A stretch of 64,000 nucleotides of DNA, taken from assembly GCA_038527375.1 (NCBI GenBank), contig JBCBFU010000007.1, positions 1 to 64,000 of the forward strand. Reading direction: 5' to 3'. Below are positions 26,028 through 34,400 of the stretch, piece after piece. This DNA is from Shimia_B sp038527375. Its GTDB lineage: Bacteria; Pseudomonadota; Alphaproteobacteria; Rhodobacterales; Rhodobacteraceae. The notes below the pieces were generated by a model. It had not been told where the DNA came from and did no database searches. It saw nothing but the letters and a program-made list of their open reading frames with translations. Each line of letters starts with the position of its first letter. The first letter of the stretch is position 1. The position numbers and the translations under genes were made by a program.

Positions 26028-26241
26028 GCGAGGGGCGCTGCCCCTCGCGCTCCCCGAGGTATTTCCAGCAAAAGGAAAAAGGGAAGCGCGCCAAGGCGGA
26101 CTTCCCCCGAAAGCCAACGCTTCCTTTCGCACGGTCATCGGCACCTCTGCCTGTACCGTGGCACAAGCTTCGCGCGGACGTGGTTAATTTTCCGTTTCCT
26201 TTTGCGCGAAATACCTCGGGGGTTTGGGGGCTGGCCCCCAA
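26028..26241. repeat. composite inverted-repeat element between tctC and tctB
   Basis: The element is symmetrical. It begins with a perfect 9-base hairpin (GCGAGGGGC at 26028-26036 with GCCCCTCGC at 26040-26048). Next comes a 27-base arm at 26052-26078 whose complement recurs at 26195-26221 with only two mismatches, about 116 bases later. It ends with an 8-base hairpin (TTGGGGGC/GCCCCCAA at 26224-26241). It resembles REP/BIME-type intergenic elements and could stabilise the upstream tctC transcript so the binding protein is made in excess. No coding sequence lies inside. Confidence 0.65.
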
Positions 26242-26294
26242 TTTGCACCCAAAGGGCATCCAGGGTGCACCATGTCATATAGGGGAGGGGACCC

Positions 26295-26789
26295 ATGGCG
26301 CTCGACAGATGGATCGCGCTGATCTTTGTCGCTTTTTGCTGTATCTACGGATACGCCGCGTTTTTCACGATGGACCAGCTGTTGCCGCCGTTCATGCAGC
26401 GCAACCCGGTCTGGCCGTCAACCTTTCCAAAAGTCCTAGCGGTTTTAGGCGCTGTCGTGGGTCTGATCGTGCTGCTCGGGATCGAGAAAGCCGACGGCCC
26501 GGACAAGGAGCCTTCGCCCACCGATATCAATCTGGCCAACCTGCGCGAATACAAGCTGGGGCAGGCGTTTTTGCTGCTTGCCTTGATGGTGGCCTACGCG
26601 CTGATGCTGCGGCCTGCGGGGTTCCTGATCGCGACGACCGTGTTCCTTGTCGCCGGCTCGACCGTGCTGGGAGAGCGCAAATTTCACGTGATGATCCCCG
26701 TTGCCATGCTGGCCACCGGGTTCGTCTGGTACCTCGTTCAGGGGGTGCTCGGCATTTTCCTGCGACCGTTTCCGTTCTTTCTGGGGTGA
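26295..26789 (+). CDS. tctB: tripartite tricarboxylate transporter small membrane subunit
   Basis: 164 residues with four hydrophobic segments, the first near residues 4-24, then around 48-66, 92-112 and 115-160. The PPFMQRNPVWPSTFPKVLA loop is typical of the TctB family. It pairs with TctA in the inner membrane for cation-coupled carboxylate uptake. Three bases separate it from tctA. Confidence 0.85.
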   Translation: MALDRWIALIFVAFCCIYGYAAFFTMDQLLPPFMQRNPVWPSTFPKVLAVLGAVVGLIVLLGIEKADGPDKEPSPTDINLANLREYKLGQAFLLLALMVAYALMLRPAGFLIATTVFLVAGSTVLGERKFHVMIPVAMLATGFVWYLVQGVLGIFLRPFPFFLG

Positions 26790-26792
26790 GCC

Positions 26793-28310
26793 ATGCTTGA
26801 AGGTATTCTGATCGGGCTGCAGGCAGCCTTTTCCATCCAAAACCTGCTCATGGTGATCGCGGGCTGTCTGATTGGCACGTTCATCGGCATGCTGCCGGGG
26901 CTTGGGCCGATGTCGATCATCGCCATCATGATCCCTGTGGCCATTACTCTGGGGGATCCCGCCGCGGCGCTGATCCTGCTGGCCGGGGTCTATTACGGGG
27001 CGATCTTCGGCGGCTCGACCTCGTCCATTCTTTTGAACGCGCCGGGGGTTGCGGGCACAGTCGCGACGAGCTTCGATGGATACCCCATGGCCCGCAAGGG
27101 CCAGGCGGGCAAGGCGCTGACGATTGCCGCCGTGGCCTCCTTTGCCGGGGGCACGATCGGGGCGATCTTGTTGATGATCTTTGCGCCTGCGCTGTCTTCG
27201 GTGGCGCTTCTGTTTCATTCCGCCGAGTATTTCGCGCTGATGGTTGTGGGCCTGTCGGCGATTGCCGCCTTTGCGGGCACGGGGCAGGTGGCCAAGGCGC
27301 TGATGATGACCATCCTTGGCCTGATCCTCGCCACCGTAGGCGAGGGCGCGCTCTTTAACATGCCGCGCTTCACGATGGGGCTGATGGACCTGCAATCGGG
27401 CATCTCGTTCATCACGCTTGCGATGGCCATGTTCGCGCTGCCCGAGGCGATGTTTTTGGTTCTGAACCCCCTACGCGGGGCGTCCGGCGGATCGGGCGGC
27501 AAGATCGAGAACCTGCGCTTTTCCCGGGAGGAGGGGCGCAAAATGGTGCCGGTGATCGGCCGCCAATCCGTGCAGGGCTTCTTCATCGGCGTCCTGCCGG
27601 GCGCGGGGGCGACGATTGCGTCTTTCCTCGGCTACGCGGTGGAACGCAACCTTGCCAAAGGGGCCGAGCAGGAGGAGTTCGGGAACGGATCAGTCAAAGG
27701 CCTTGCCGCGCCCGAGACGGCGAACAACGCCGCCTGCACAGGGTCTTTCGTCCCGCTTCTGACGCTGGGCATTCCGGGATCGGGCACCACGGCGATCCTG
27801 CTCGGTGCCTTGATCGCGCTCAACGTCACGCCGGGGCCGCGTCTAATGGTCGATACGCCCGAAATCTTCTGGGCGGTCATCATTTCGATGTTCATCGGCA
27901 ACCTCGTGCTGCTGATCCTGAACCTGCCGCTGATCCCTTATATCGCCAAGATCCTCGCCATTCCGCGCAACTACCTGATCCCGTTCATTTTGTTCTTTAC
28001 CCTCATGGGCGCCTATATCGGCCAAAACAACGCGACGGAGCTGTTGATCCTCGTGGGGCTGGGCGTGATGGCGACGATCCTTCGGTTTGCGGATTACCCG
28101 CTCGCGCCGCTGTTGATCGGGTTCATCCTCGGCACGATGCTCGAGGATAACTTCGCGCGCTCGATGCAGCTCTATCGCGGGTTGGGCTTTATTCTTGAGC
28201 GTCCCATGACCTTGGGACTGCTGGTGCTGGCGGCCTTCCTTGTGTTGCTCCCCAGCTACCGGGCGCGGCGGGCGCGCAAGCGGGCGCAAGGCGTGGCCGA
28301 TGGCGACTGA
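26793..28310 (+). CDS. tctA: tripartite tricarboxylate transporter large membrane subunit
   Basis: 505 residues, about twelve hydrophobic segments. Family signatures include GTFIGMLPGLGPMS near residues 30-43, YYGAIFGGSTSSILLNAPG near 68-86, and the second-half repeat GVLPGAGATIASFLGYAVE. These two GxxPGxG loops form the transport core. It is co-transcribed with tctB, and its end overlaps the CoA-transferase start by 11 bases, tying uptake to activation. Confidence 0.92.
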   Translation: MLEGILIGLQAAFSIQNLLMVIAGCLIGTFIGMLPGLGPMSIIAIMIPVAITLGDPAAALILLAGVYYGAIFGGSTSSILLNAPGVAGTVATSFDGYPMARKGQAGKALTIAAVASFAGGTIGAILLMIFAPALSSVALLFHSAEYFALMVVGLSAIAAFAGTGQVAKALMMTILGLILATVGEGALFNMPRFTMGLMDLQSGISFITLAMAMFALPEAMFLVLNPLRGASGGSGGKIENLRFSREEGRKMVPVIGRQSVQGFFIGVLPGAGATIASFLGYAVERNLAKGAEQEEFGNGSVKGLAAPETANNAACTGSFVPLLTLGIPGSGTTAILLGALIALNVTPGPRLMVDTPEIFWAVIISMFIGNLVLLILNLPLIPYIAKILAIPRNYLIPFILFFTLMGAYIGQNNATELLILVGLGVMATILRFADYPLAPLLIGFILGTMLEDNFARSMQLYRGLGFILERPMTLGLLVLAAFLVLLPSYRARRARKRAQGVADGD

Positions 28311-29499
28311 TCGGCCTCTCGCAGGCACGCGGGTCCTTGATCTGACCAACGTGCTTGCGGGGCCCTTTGCCTGTCACCAACTGGCGCATCTGGGCGCTGA
28401 GGTCATCAAGGTCGAAGCCTGCGGGCGGGGTGACCTTGCGCGGGGGCTGGGCGCGTCGCCCGACCTGTCGGACCGGGGCATGGGCATCAGCTTTCTGGCG
28501 CAGAACGCGGGTAAATCCTCCCTGACGCTGAACCTGAAAACTAGCGAGGGGCGCGCTGTTCTGGAGCGGCTGGTTCAGGGCGCGGATGTGCTGGTTGAGA
28601 ACTTCCGGCCCGGGGTGATGGCGCGTCTGGGCGTGGGCGCAGAGCATCTGAGGTCCATCAACCCGGGCCTGATTTACTGCGCGATATCGGGCTTTGGTCA
28701 GACCGGGCCTTGGGCCAACCGCCCAGCCTATGACCAGATCATCCAAGGGGCCGCCGGAGTGATGGATGTCACGGGTAACTCGGAAACGGGTCCTTTGCGC
28801 GTGGGCTATCCCTTGGCCGACACGGTGGGCGGGTTGACCGCAGCCATGGCCATTCTGGCGGCGCTGAATGCCCCCAAGCGTGGGTGTGTGATTGACGTCT
28901 CCATGCTGGATGCCGTTTTGGCCACCATGGGCTGGGTTGTGTCGAACCACCTGATCGGTGGGGCAGCACCCGCGCGCAATGGGAACGAGAATCCAACCTC
29001 CGCCCCCTCAGGCGCGTTTCAATGCGCCGATGGGCTGATCAACATTGCGGCCAACAAGGACGAACAGTGGGAGGTGCTTGCGCGGCTGTTGGGGCGCGAC
29101 GACTTGCTGGCGGCGCCCGAATTCGCCACGCGCGAGGATCGCAAACGCAACCGTCTGCGCCTGAAAGCCGAGCTGGAGACCGTGCTGACCACGCAACCCG
29201 CCGCGATGTGGGAGGCGAAATTGACCGAGGCCGGGGTCCCCGCCGGGGCGGTTCTGTCGGTGGCTGACGCCTTGGCGCATCCGCAGGTCACGGGGCGCGA
29301 TTTCTTGGCAGAGTTCACGGACGTGCCGGGTGTTGAGAGCCCCGTGCAGCTTGCCCGCATTGGCGCGATGATCGACGGGGTGAGGCCCAAGGTCGACACG
29401 CCACCCCCGGCGCTGGGCCAGCACAGCGATGAAATTATGCGCGGGCTGGGCTATAGCGCGGGGGAGATCACTGCGCTGCGCAAGAAAGGCGTGATATGA
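28300..29499 (+). CDS. CaiB/BaiF-type (family III) CoA-transferase
   Basis: 399 residues: N-terminal LAGTRVLDLTNVLAGPFACH and VIKVE, the NAGKSSLTLNLKTSEGR segment, the VLVENFRPGVMARLG motif, and the catalytic Asp in RPAYDQIIQGAAGVM. Enzymes of this family move CoA between carboxylic acids. Overlap with tctA suggests that the imported acid is its CoA acceptor. The acid itself is not identified. Confidence 0.9.
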   Translation: MATDRPLAGTRVLDLTNVLAGPFACHQLAHLGAEVIKVEACGRGDLARGLGASPDLSDRGMGISFLAQNAGKSSLTLNLKTSEGRAVLERLVQGADVLVENFRPGVMARLGVGAEHLRSINPGLIYCAISGFGQTGPWANRPAYDQIIQGAAGVMDVTGNSETGPLRVGYPLADTVGGLTAAMAILAALNAPKRGCVIDVSMLDAVLATMGWVVSNHLIGGAAPARNGNENPTSAPSGAFQCADGLINIAANKDEQWEVLARLLGRDDLLAAPEFATREDRKRNRLRLKAELETVLTTQPAAMWEAKLTEAGVPAGAVLSVADALAHPQVTGRDFLAEFTDVPGVESPVQLARIGAMIDGVRPKVDTPPPALGQHSDEIMRGLGYSAGEITALRKKGVI

Positions 29500-30272
29500 C
29501 ATCTGACGTATCGGATTGGTGGCGAACCGCGATCATCGACATGGAACCGGGGCGCATCGACATTCGCGGGCGCCCCATTTCGGATCTGATCGGGACCACC
29601 GGCTTTGCGCAGATGATCTGGTTGACCGTGACGGGGCAGACCCTGTCACACGCACAGGCCAGTCTCTTCGAGGCCGCGCTGGTCGCGGCGGTAGATCACG
29701 GGCCCCAAGCGCCGTCCATCGCGGCGGCGCGCATGGCCGCCACCTGCGGTGTGGGCCTGCAAAGCGCGATGGCCAGCGGGCTGAACATGCTGGGCGACGT
29801 GCATGGCGGCGCGGGCGAACAGGCGCTTGCATTATATGAGGCGCTGGCGAAACCGGGAACGGATGTCGCAAAGGGCTTGGCCGACTGGCGTGCGGAGACC
29901 GGGCGATACGTGCCGGGCTTTGGCCACCGCTTTCACAAACCGGTCGACCCGCGCGCGCCGCGTCTGTTGGCCTTGGTCGATGCGGCTGTGGCCGAGGGCG
30001 CGGTGGACGGGCGCATCGCCACAACGGCCCGCGCGATCGAGGCCAGTCTCGCACAGCAGCGCGGCGCGCCCGTTCCTATGAACATCGATGGGGCCACGGC
30101 GGTGATCTACGGCGAATTGGGCTGTCCGGCCCCGCTTGCCCGCGGGTTCTTTGCGCTGTCGCGCAGCGTTGGCCTCTTGGCCCATGCGTGGGAGCAGTCG
30201 CAGCAAGGTGGTCGGATCAAGGGGCCAACACCGCCGTCTTATGGCTGGACCTATACCGGCGACGCTGACTGA
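29496..30272 (+). CDS. citryl-CoA lyase-like (citrate-synthase-fold) protein
   Basis: 258 residues with the small citrate-synthase fold of citryl-CoA lyases: RGRPISDLIGTTGFAQMIWL, GDVHGGAGE (catalytic His region), YVPGFGHRFHKPVDPRAPRL (second His and Arg) and the ending AWEQSQQGGRIKGP. Such proteins split citryl-CoA or a relative into acetyl-CoA and a 2-oxoacid. The ATG overlaps the CoA-transferase stop (ATGA). Taken with the transporter, CoA-transferase and following ligase, it suggests CoA activation then cleavage of a branched di- or tricarboxylate. Confidence 0.85.
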   Translation: MTSDVSDWWRTAIIDMEPGRIDIRGRPISDLIGTTGFAQMIWLTVTGQTLSHAQASLFEAALVAAVDHGPQAPSIAAARMAATCGVGLQSAMASGLNMLGDVHGGAGEQALALYEALAKPGTDVAKGLADWRAETGRYVPGFGHRFHKPVDPRAPRLLALVDAAVAEGAVDGRIATTARAIEASLAQQRGAPVPMNIDGATAVIYGELGCPAPLARGFFALSRSVGLLAHAWEQSQQGGRIKGPTPPSYGWTYTGDAD

Positions 30273-30359
30273 CCCGCGCGAGGCGTCTTGCGGTGCAAGG
30301 GTGAGGGAGGCATCAACAGTGCAAACGCCGACCCGGAGCATCGCGGATCAGGGACGCCC

Positions 30360-31865
30360 ATGAGCAACCACCTATATGACTGCCTCTTTGCCGATAAGCT
30401 GGACGCGGACCGCACCGTCTTATCCCAGCCGGGCCGCCCGGATGTGACGCGCGCCGATCTTGTGGCGCGCGCGGCGCAGTTCGCGCATGCGTTGACGGGC
30501 TTGGGTATGACGCCCGGCGACCGCGTGATGGTGCAGGCCGACAAGAGCACGGATGTCGTCGCGATCTATCTGGCCACCGTGCAGGCGGGCGGGGTCTTTC
30601 TGCCGCTAAACACGGCCTATACGGGCGCGGAGTTGGCGCATTTTCTGCAGGATGCCGAACCCCGGATCGTCGTCTGTGACGCAGGACGTGAGGCGGTCTT
30701 TGCCGACCTGTGCGATGGGGGCACGGCGGTTATGACCGTTGGTCCCCATGGCGGCGGAAGCTTCGGCGCCCTTGCAGACGCTCAATCCCAAACCTTTGCG
30801 GCATGCCCGCGGGGACCCGAGGATTTGGCGGCGCTCCTTTACACATCGGGGACGACGGGACGTTCCAAGGGCGCGATGCTGACCCATGCCAACCTTGCCT
30901 CGAACGCGGAAACGCTTGTGGGCCTCTGGCAGATAACGGCGCGCGATCGACTGATCCACGCCTTGCCGATCTATCACACCCATGGGCTGTTCGTGGCGCT
31001 CAACACCGCGCTGATCGCGGCGGCGGAGGTCGTGTTTCTGCCGCGCTTTGACGCGGACGCGATCCTCGATGCGATGCCGGATGCCACGATGATGATGGGG
31101 GTGCCCACCTTTTACACCCGGCTTCTGGCCGACCCACGCCTGACGCGCGACCGGGCGGCGGGGATGCGTCTGTTCATCTCTGGCAGCGCGCCGCTTTTGG
31201 CTGAAACGCATATCGCTTTTGAAGAGCGGACGGGGCACCGGGTCCTTGAACGCTACGGCATGACCGAAACCAACATGACGACCTCCAACCCCTATGACGG
31301 GGCGCGCCGAGCAGGGACCGTGGGTCTGCCCCTGCCGGGGGTCGAAGTGCGTGTGACCGATCCCGACACGGGCGCGCCGCTGGCCCAAGGCGATATCGGA
31401 ATGGTCGAGGTACGCGGCCCAAACGTGTTCTCCGGCTATTGGCGCCTGCCTGAAAAGACGCGGGAGGAGTTCCGCGCCGACGGCTTCTTTATCACCGGCG
31501 ATCTGGGGACGCTTGGCCCGGATGGATACCTGACGATCGTGGGCCGTTCAAAGGACCTCATCATCACGGGCGGGCTGAACGTCTATCCCAAGGAGGTCGA
31601 GGACGTCCTGAACCAGATCGAGGGCGTCGCAGAATCCGCCGTATTCGGCGTGCCCGACCCGGACTTCGGCGAACGGATCATCGCCGCCATCGTGATGGAG
31701 GCAGGGTCCGCTTTGGACGCGGATGCGGTGACCCGAGCACTCGGGCAAGGCCTCGCGCGGTTTAAACACCCCCGCCAGATCGAGGTCCTGCCCGAGTTGC
31801 CCCGCAACGCCATGGGCAAGGTGCAAAAGGTGGCGCTGCGTGCGACATACGGGGAAAACCCCTAG
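30360..31865 (+). CDS. matB: malonyl-CoA synthetase-like acyl-CoA ligase
   Basis: 501 residues of the ANL adenylating superfamily: P-loop LLYTSGTTGRSKGAMLTH, ALPIYHTHGLF (the pattern of malonyl-CoA synthetases), ERYGMTETNM, FFITGDLG and the GRSKDLIITGGLNVYPKEVE hinge, with the C-terminal Lys in PRNAMGKVQK. MatB activates malonate or methylmalonate with ATP and CoA. The ATG at 30360 is chosen because the family N-terminus starts there. It is the last gene of the tctCBA catabolic run; the 88-base gap before it leaves room for a separate start. Confidence 0.85.
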   Translation: MSNHLYDCLFADKLDADRTVLSQPGRPDVTRADLVARAAQFAHALTGLGMTPGDRVMVQADKSTDVVAIYLATVQAGGVFLPLNTAYTGAELAHFLQDAEPRIVVCDAGREAVFADLCDGGTAVMTVGPHGGGSFGALADAQSQTFAACPRGPEDLAALLYTSGTTGRSKGAMLTHANLASNAETLVGLWQITARDRLIHALPIYHTHGLFVALNTALIAAAEVVFLPRFDADAILDAMPDATMMMGVPTFYTRLLADPRLTRDRAAGMRLFISGSAPLLAETHIAFEERTGHRVLERYGMTETNMTTSNPYDGARRAGTVGLPLPGVEVRVTDPDTGAPLAQGDIGMVEVRGPNVFSGYWRLPEKTREEFRADGFFITGDLGTLGPDGYLTIVGRSKDLIITGGLNVYPKEVEDVLNQIEGVAESAVFGVPDPDFGERIIAAIVMEAGSALDADAVTRALGQGLARFKHPRQIEVLPELPRNAMGKVQKVALRATYGENP

Positions 31866-31934
31866 GCGACTTGGCCAAGGCCCCCGGTCCGGCCCTGTGT
31901 GCCGCTGAGGCCCCTTCACTTTCCGGTCGCCTTT

Positions 31935-31954
31935 TTGTATCCAATAGGATACAA
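31935..31954. promoter_or_regulatory. GntR/FadR-type operator
   Basis: TTGTATCCAATAGGATACAA is a perfect inverted repeat with 8-base arms and a four-base centre, in the T-x-GTATxC style of the FadR-type GntR operators. It lies 35 bases before the GntR start at 31989, so autoregulation is likely. Confidence 0.7.
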
Positions 31955-31988
31955 TGTTGTCATTCCCAACTTTCTGAAAGGTCCCGGG

Positions 31989-32621
31989 ATGAGCCAATCG
32001 AGCGGCGGTCTTGCTTATGACACCTTGATGGAGGCGCTGCGCGCGGGCGTCTTTGGCCCCGGGGATCGCCTGCGGGAAGAGGACGTCGCGGACCGCCTGT
32101 CGCTGTCGCGCACCCCGGTCCGGGAGGCCCTGCGCCGAATGGAAGCGGACGGCATCATCGAACACCGCCCCCGGATGGGTGCGGTCGTTCGGCGGTTGTC
32201 CCATGCCGAGGTTGTGGAGCTCTACGAGATGCGCGTCGTGCTCGAACGCACGGCGGCCGAGATGGCGGCAAAACACGGGACCGGCCCGGAATTCGATGCG
32301 CTCGATGACCTCAATCACGAACTCGCGGCCGAGCGGTCGAACCCCGCGCGTGCGGCGGGCATCAATCAGGATTTCCACCGGGGGCTCTATCAAGCGTGCC
32401 GCAACCGCTTCCTGCTGGAGGCCGCGCGCGCGCTCAACAACTCGCTTCTGCTGCTCGGGCCCACCACGCTGAGTGATGAGGGGCGCATCGACACCGTCGT
32501 GCAACAGCATCAGGCCATCGTGGATGCCCTGCGCAACGGCGATGCGGAGGCCGCAGGCGCAGCGGCCGAGGTGCACCTGAACACCTCGCTGCGCCAACGG
32601 CTCAAGGCGCGCGACGGGTGA
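31989..32621 (+). CDS. GntR-family regulator (FadR/FCD subgroup)
   Basis: 210 residues. The N-terminal winged helix reads YDTLMEALRAGVFGPGDRL, LSLSRTPVREALRRMEADG and IIEHRPRMGAVV; a helical FCD ligand domain follows with the metal-binding His/Asp pattern (ELYEMRVVLERTAAEMAA, NQDFHRGLYQAC). Such regulators respond to small carboxylates, matching the neighbouring uptake locus. The stop overlaps the next GTG start. Confidence 0.9.
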   Translation: MSQSSGGLAYDTLMEALRAGVFGPGDRLREEDVADRLSLSRTPVREALRRMEADGIIEHRPRMGAVVRRLSHAEVVELYEMRVVLERTAAEMAAKHGTGPEFDALDDLNHELAAERSNPARAAGINQDFHRGLYQACRNRFLLEAARALNNSLLLLGPTTLSDEGRIDTVVQQHQAIVDALRNGDAEAAGAAAEVHLNTSLRQRLKARDG

Positions 32622-33646
32622 GGCCGGTCTTCTACGCCTTCGCCGTGGGCCTGCTGGGTGTGGCGGCCTTTCACGTGCTTTCGCTGCCGCTGCCATGGCT
32701 GCTGGGGCCCATCGTGGCCTGTCTTGCCGCCGCCTTGCTGCGCGTTCCCATGCGCGGGATCAAACCGTTGAACGATGCCATGCGCACCGTCTTGGGCGTG
32801 GCTGTAGGGGCGACGATGACCCCTGCGGTCATCGCAACCTTTCCTGCGATGTGGCCCACGTTGATCCTGATCCCGGTGATGGTCGTGTGCATCGGGCTGA
32901 CTGGCATTCCGTATTTCATGCGCGTTTGGAAATATGACTTTGCCACCGCCTATTACTCGACGATGCCGGGCGGCCTCCAGGACATGCTGATCTTTGGAGA
33001 GGAGGCCGGCGGCAACGTCCGAACCCTGTCTCTGATCCACGCGACGCGCGTTCTGGTAATCGTCGTGGCGCTGCCCTTCATTCTGAAAGGGATTTGGGGG
33101 GCCGACCTCAGCAACCCGCCGGGCGTTCCGGCGGCGTCCATCCCGCCGCATGAGTTGGTGATCATGGTCCTGTGCGGCGCCGTCGGCTGGGCGGGGGCGG
33201 TGCGCATCGGACTATTCGGGGCCTCGATCCTCGGGCCGCTGATCGTCACCGCGATTGTCACGCTTCTGGGCGGGCTGCATGATCGCCCCCCGGCCGAGAC
33301 GATCTGGGCCGCGCAGTTCTTTATCGGCATGACCATCGGCGCGAAATACGCGGGCGTGACGGTGGAGGAGGTCCGGCGCGACCTCGCCGCTGGCCTCGGG
33401 TTTTGCGTCATCCTCATGATCCTGACCGTAATCTTTGTCGAAGCGATCTACACCGCAGGTCTTGGCCCTGGGCAGGAGGTCCTTCTGGCGTTCGCTCCGG
33501 GTGGGCAGGCCGAATTGATGGTGCTTGCCCTGATCGTGGGGGCCGAGGTGGCCTTCGTCGTGGCCCATCACGTGCTCAGGCTCTTTGTCGTGATCCTTGG
33601 CGCGCCCATCGCCGTCAGGCTGTTTGCGCCCAAGCCGCGGGATTGA
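32618..33646 (+). CDS. AbrB-family (PF05145) integral membrane protein, probable carboxylate transporter
   Basis: 342 residues, with about ten hydrophobic segments in two similar halves. The segments LGPIVACLAAALLRVP, TMPGGLQDMLIFGEEAGGN and LAFAPGGQAELMVLALIVGA are typical of the PF05145 family. Databases often call it 'AbrB family transcriptional regulator' or 'ammonia monooxygenase', but it has no DNA-binding AbrB domain. GTG start overlapping the GntR stop (GTGA) implies coupled expression. A transport role is inference. Confidence 0.8.
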   Translation: MRPVFYAFAVGLLGVAAFHVLSLPLPWLLGPIVACLAAALLRVPMRGIKPLNDAMRTVLGVAVGATMTPAVIATFPAMWPTLILIPVMVVCIGLTGIPYFMRVWKYDFATAYYSTMPGGLQDMLIFGEEAGGNVRTLSLIHATRVLVIVVALPFILKGIWGADLSNPPGVPAASIPPHELVIMVLCGAVGWAGAVRIGLFGASILGPLIVTAIVTLLGGLHDRPPAETIWAAQFFIGMTIGAKYAGVTVEEVRRDLAAGLGFCVILMILTVIFVEAIYTAGLGPGQEVLLAFAPGGQAELMVLALIVGAEVAFVVAHHVLRLFVVILGAPIAVRLFAPKPRD

Positions 33647-33752
33647 TCGGGCGACGGGGGTGGCCCCGGCCCGACTGGGGCTTGCCGCACGTGGTCATTC
33701 TCGGCGCCGCCTTTCCCTTCCCAACGTGGGCGCGATCGCCTAGCAAGGGCGC

Positions 33753-34400
33753 ATGTCAGAAAACGCCTTGAGAGAGCAGATTTGCCTGCTCGCCAAATCG
33801 CTCTTTGACCGGGGCCTGACGCCCGGATCGTCCGGCAACCTGTCGGCTCGAACCGAAGATGGCGGGCTGCTCGTTTCCCCCACGGGCACCTGTTTTGGCC
33901 GCCTCGATCCCGCACGGCTGTCCCGGTTCGACGCGGCAGGCCGCTTTGTGGGCGGCGACGCGCCGACCAAGGAAATGCCCCTGCACACAGCGTTCTATGA
34001 CACGCGCTCCACCGCGGGCGCGGTCGTTCATTTGCATCCGACCCACAGTGTGGCCCTGTCGATGTTGCCCGAGGTCGATGCGGACAACTTCCTGCCGCCG
34101 CTCACGCCCTACAGCGTCATGCGGCTCGGCAAGGTGAAGCTGCTTCCGGTTTTCCTGCCCGGTGACCCGGCCATGGGCGATGCCGTACGCGGACTTGCAG
34201 GTAAACGCAGTGCCGTGATGCTGGCCAATCACGGCCCCGTCGTCGCGGGCAAGGATGTTGAAGCCGCGTGCAACGCCATCGAGGAGCTGGAGGAGACCGC
34301 AAAGCTCGCCCTTCTGTTGCGCGGAATGAACGCGCGCGGGCTCAACGATGATCAGGTGCAGGCCGTGGTGCAAAAGTTCAATGTGGAGTGGGAGGCGTGA
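33753..34400 (+). CDS. otnC: class II aldolase, 3-oxo-tetronate-4-phosphate decarboxylase-like
   Basis: 215 residues: GLTPGSSGNLSAR at the N-terminus (phosphate-binding loop), EMPLHTAFY (acid/base Glu), zinc histidines in VVHLHPTHSVAL, and a third His in LANHGPVV. The pattern matches OtnC, which decarboxylates 3-oxo-tetronate 4-phosphate to dihydroxyacetone phosphate. It is coupled with the isomerase that follows (GTGA overlap). The kinase OtnK of this pathway is not in the window. Confidence 0.8.
   Translation: MSENALREQICLLAKSLFDRGLTPGSSGNLSARTEDGGLLVSPTGTCFGRLDPARLSRFDAAGRFVGGDAPTKEMPLHTAFYDTRSTAGAVVHLHPTHSVALSMLPEVDADNFLPPLTPYSVMRLGKVKLLPVFLPGDPAMGDAVRGLAGKRSAVMLANHGPVVAGKDVEAACNAIEELEETAKLALLLRGMNARGLNDDQVQAVVQKFNVEWEA

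Noticed and set aside
32618..33646. DNA-binding AbrB regulator
   Set aside because: The protein is almost entirely hydrophobic helices; the AbrB name belongs to the membrane family PF05145 only by annotation habit.
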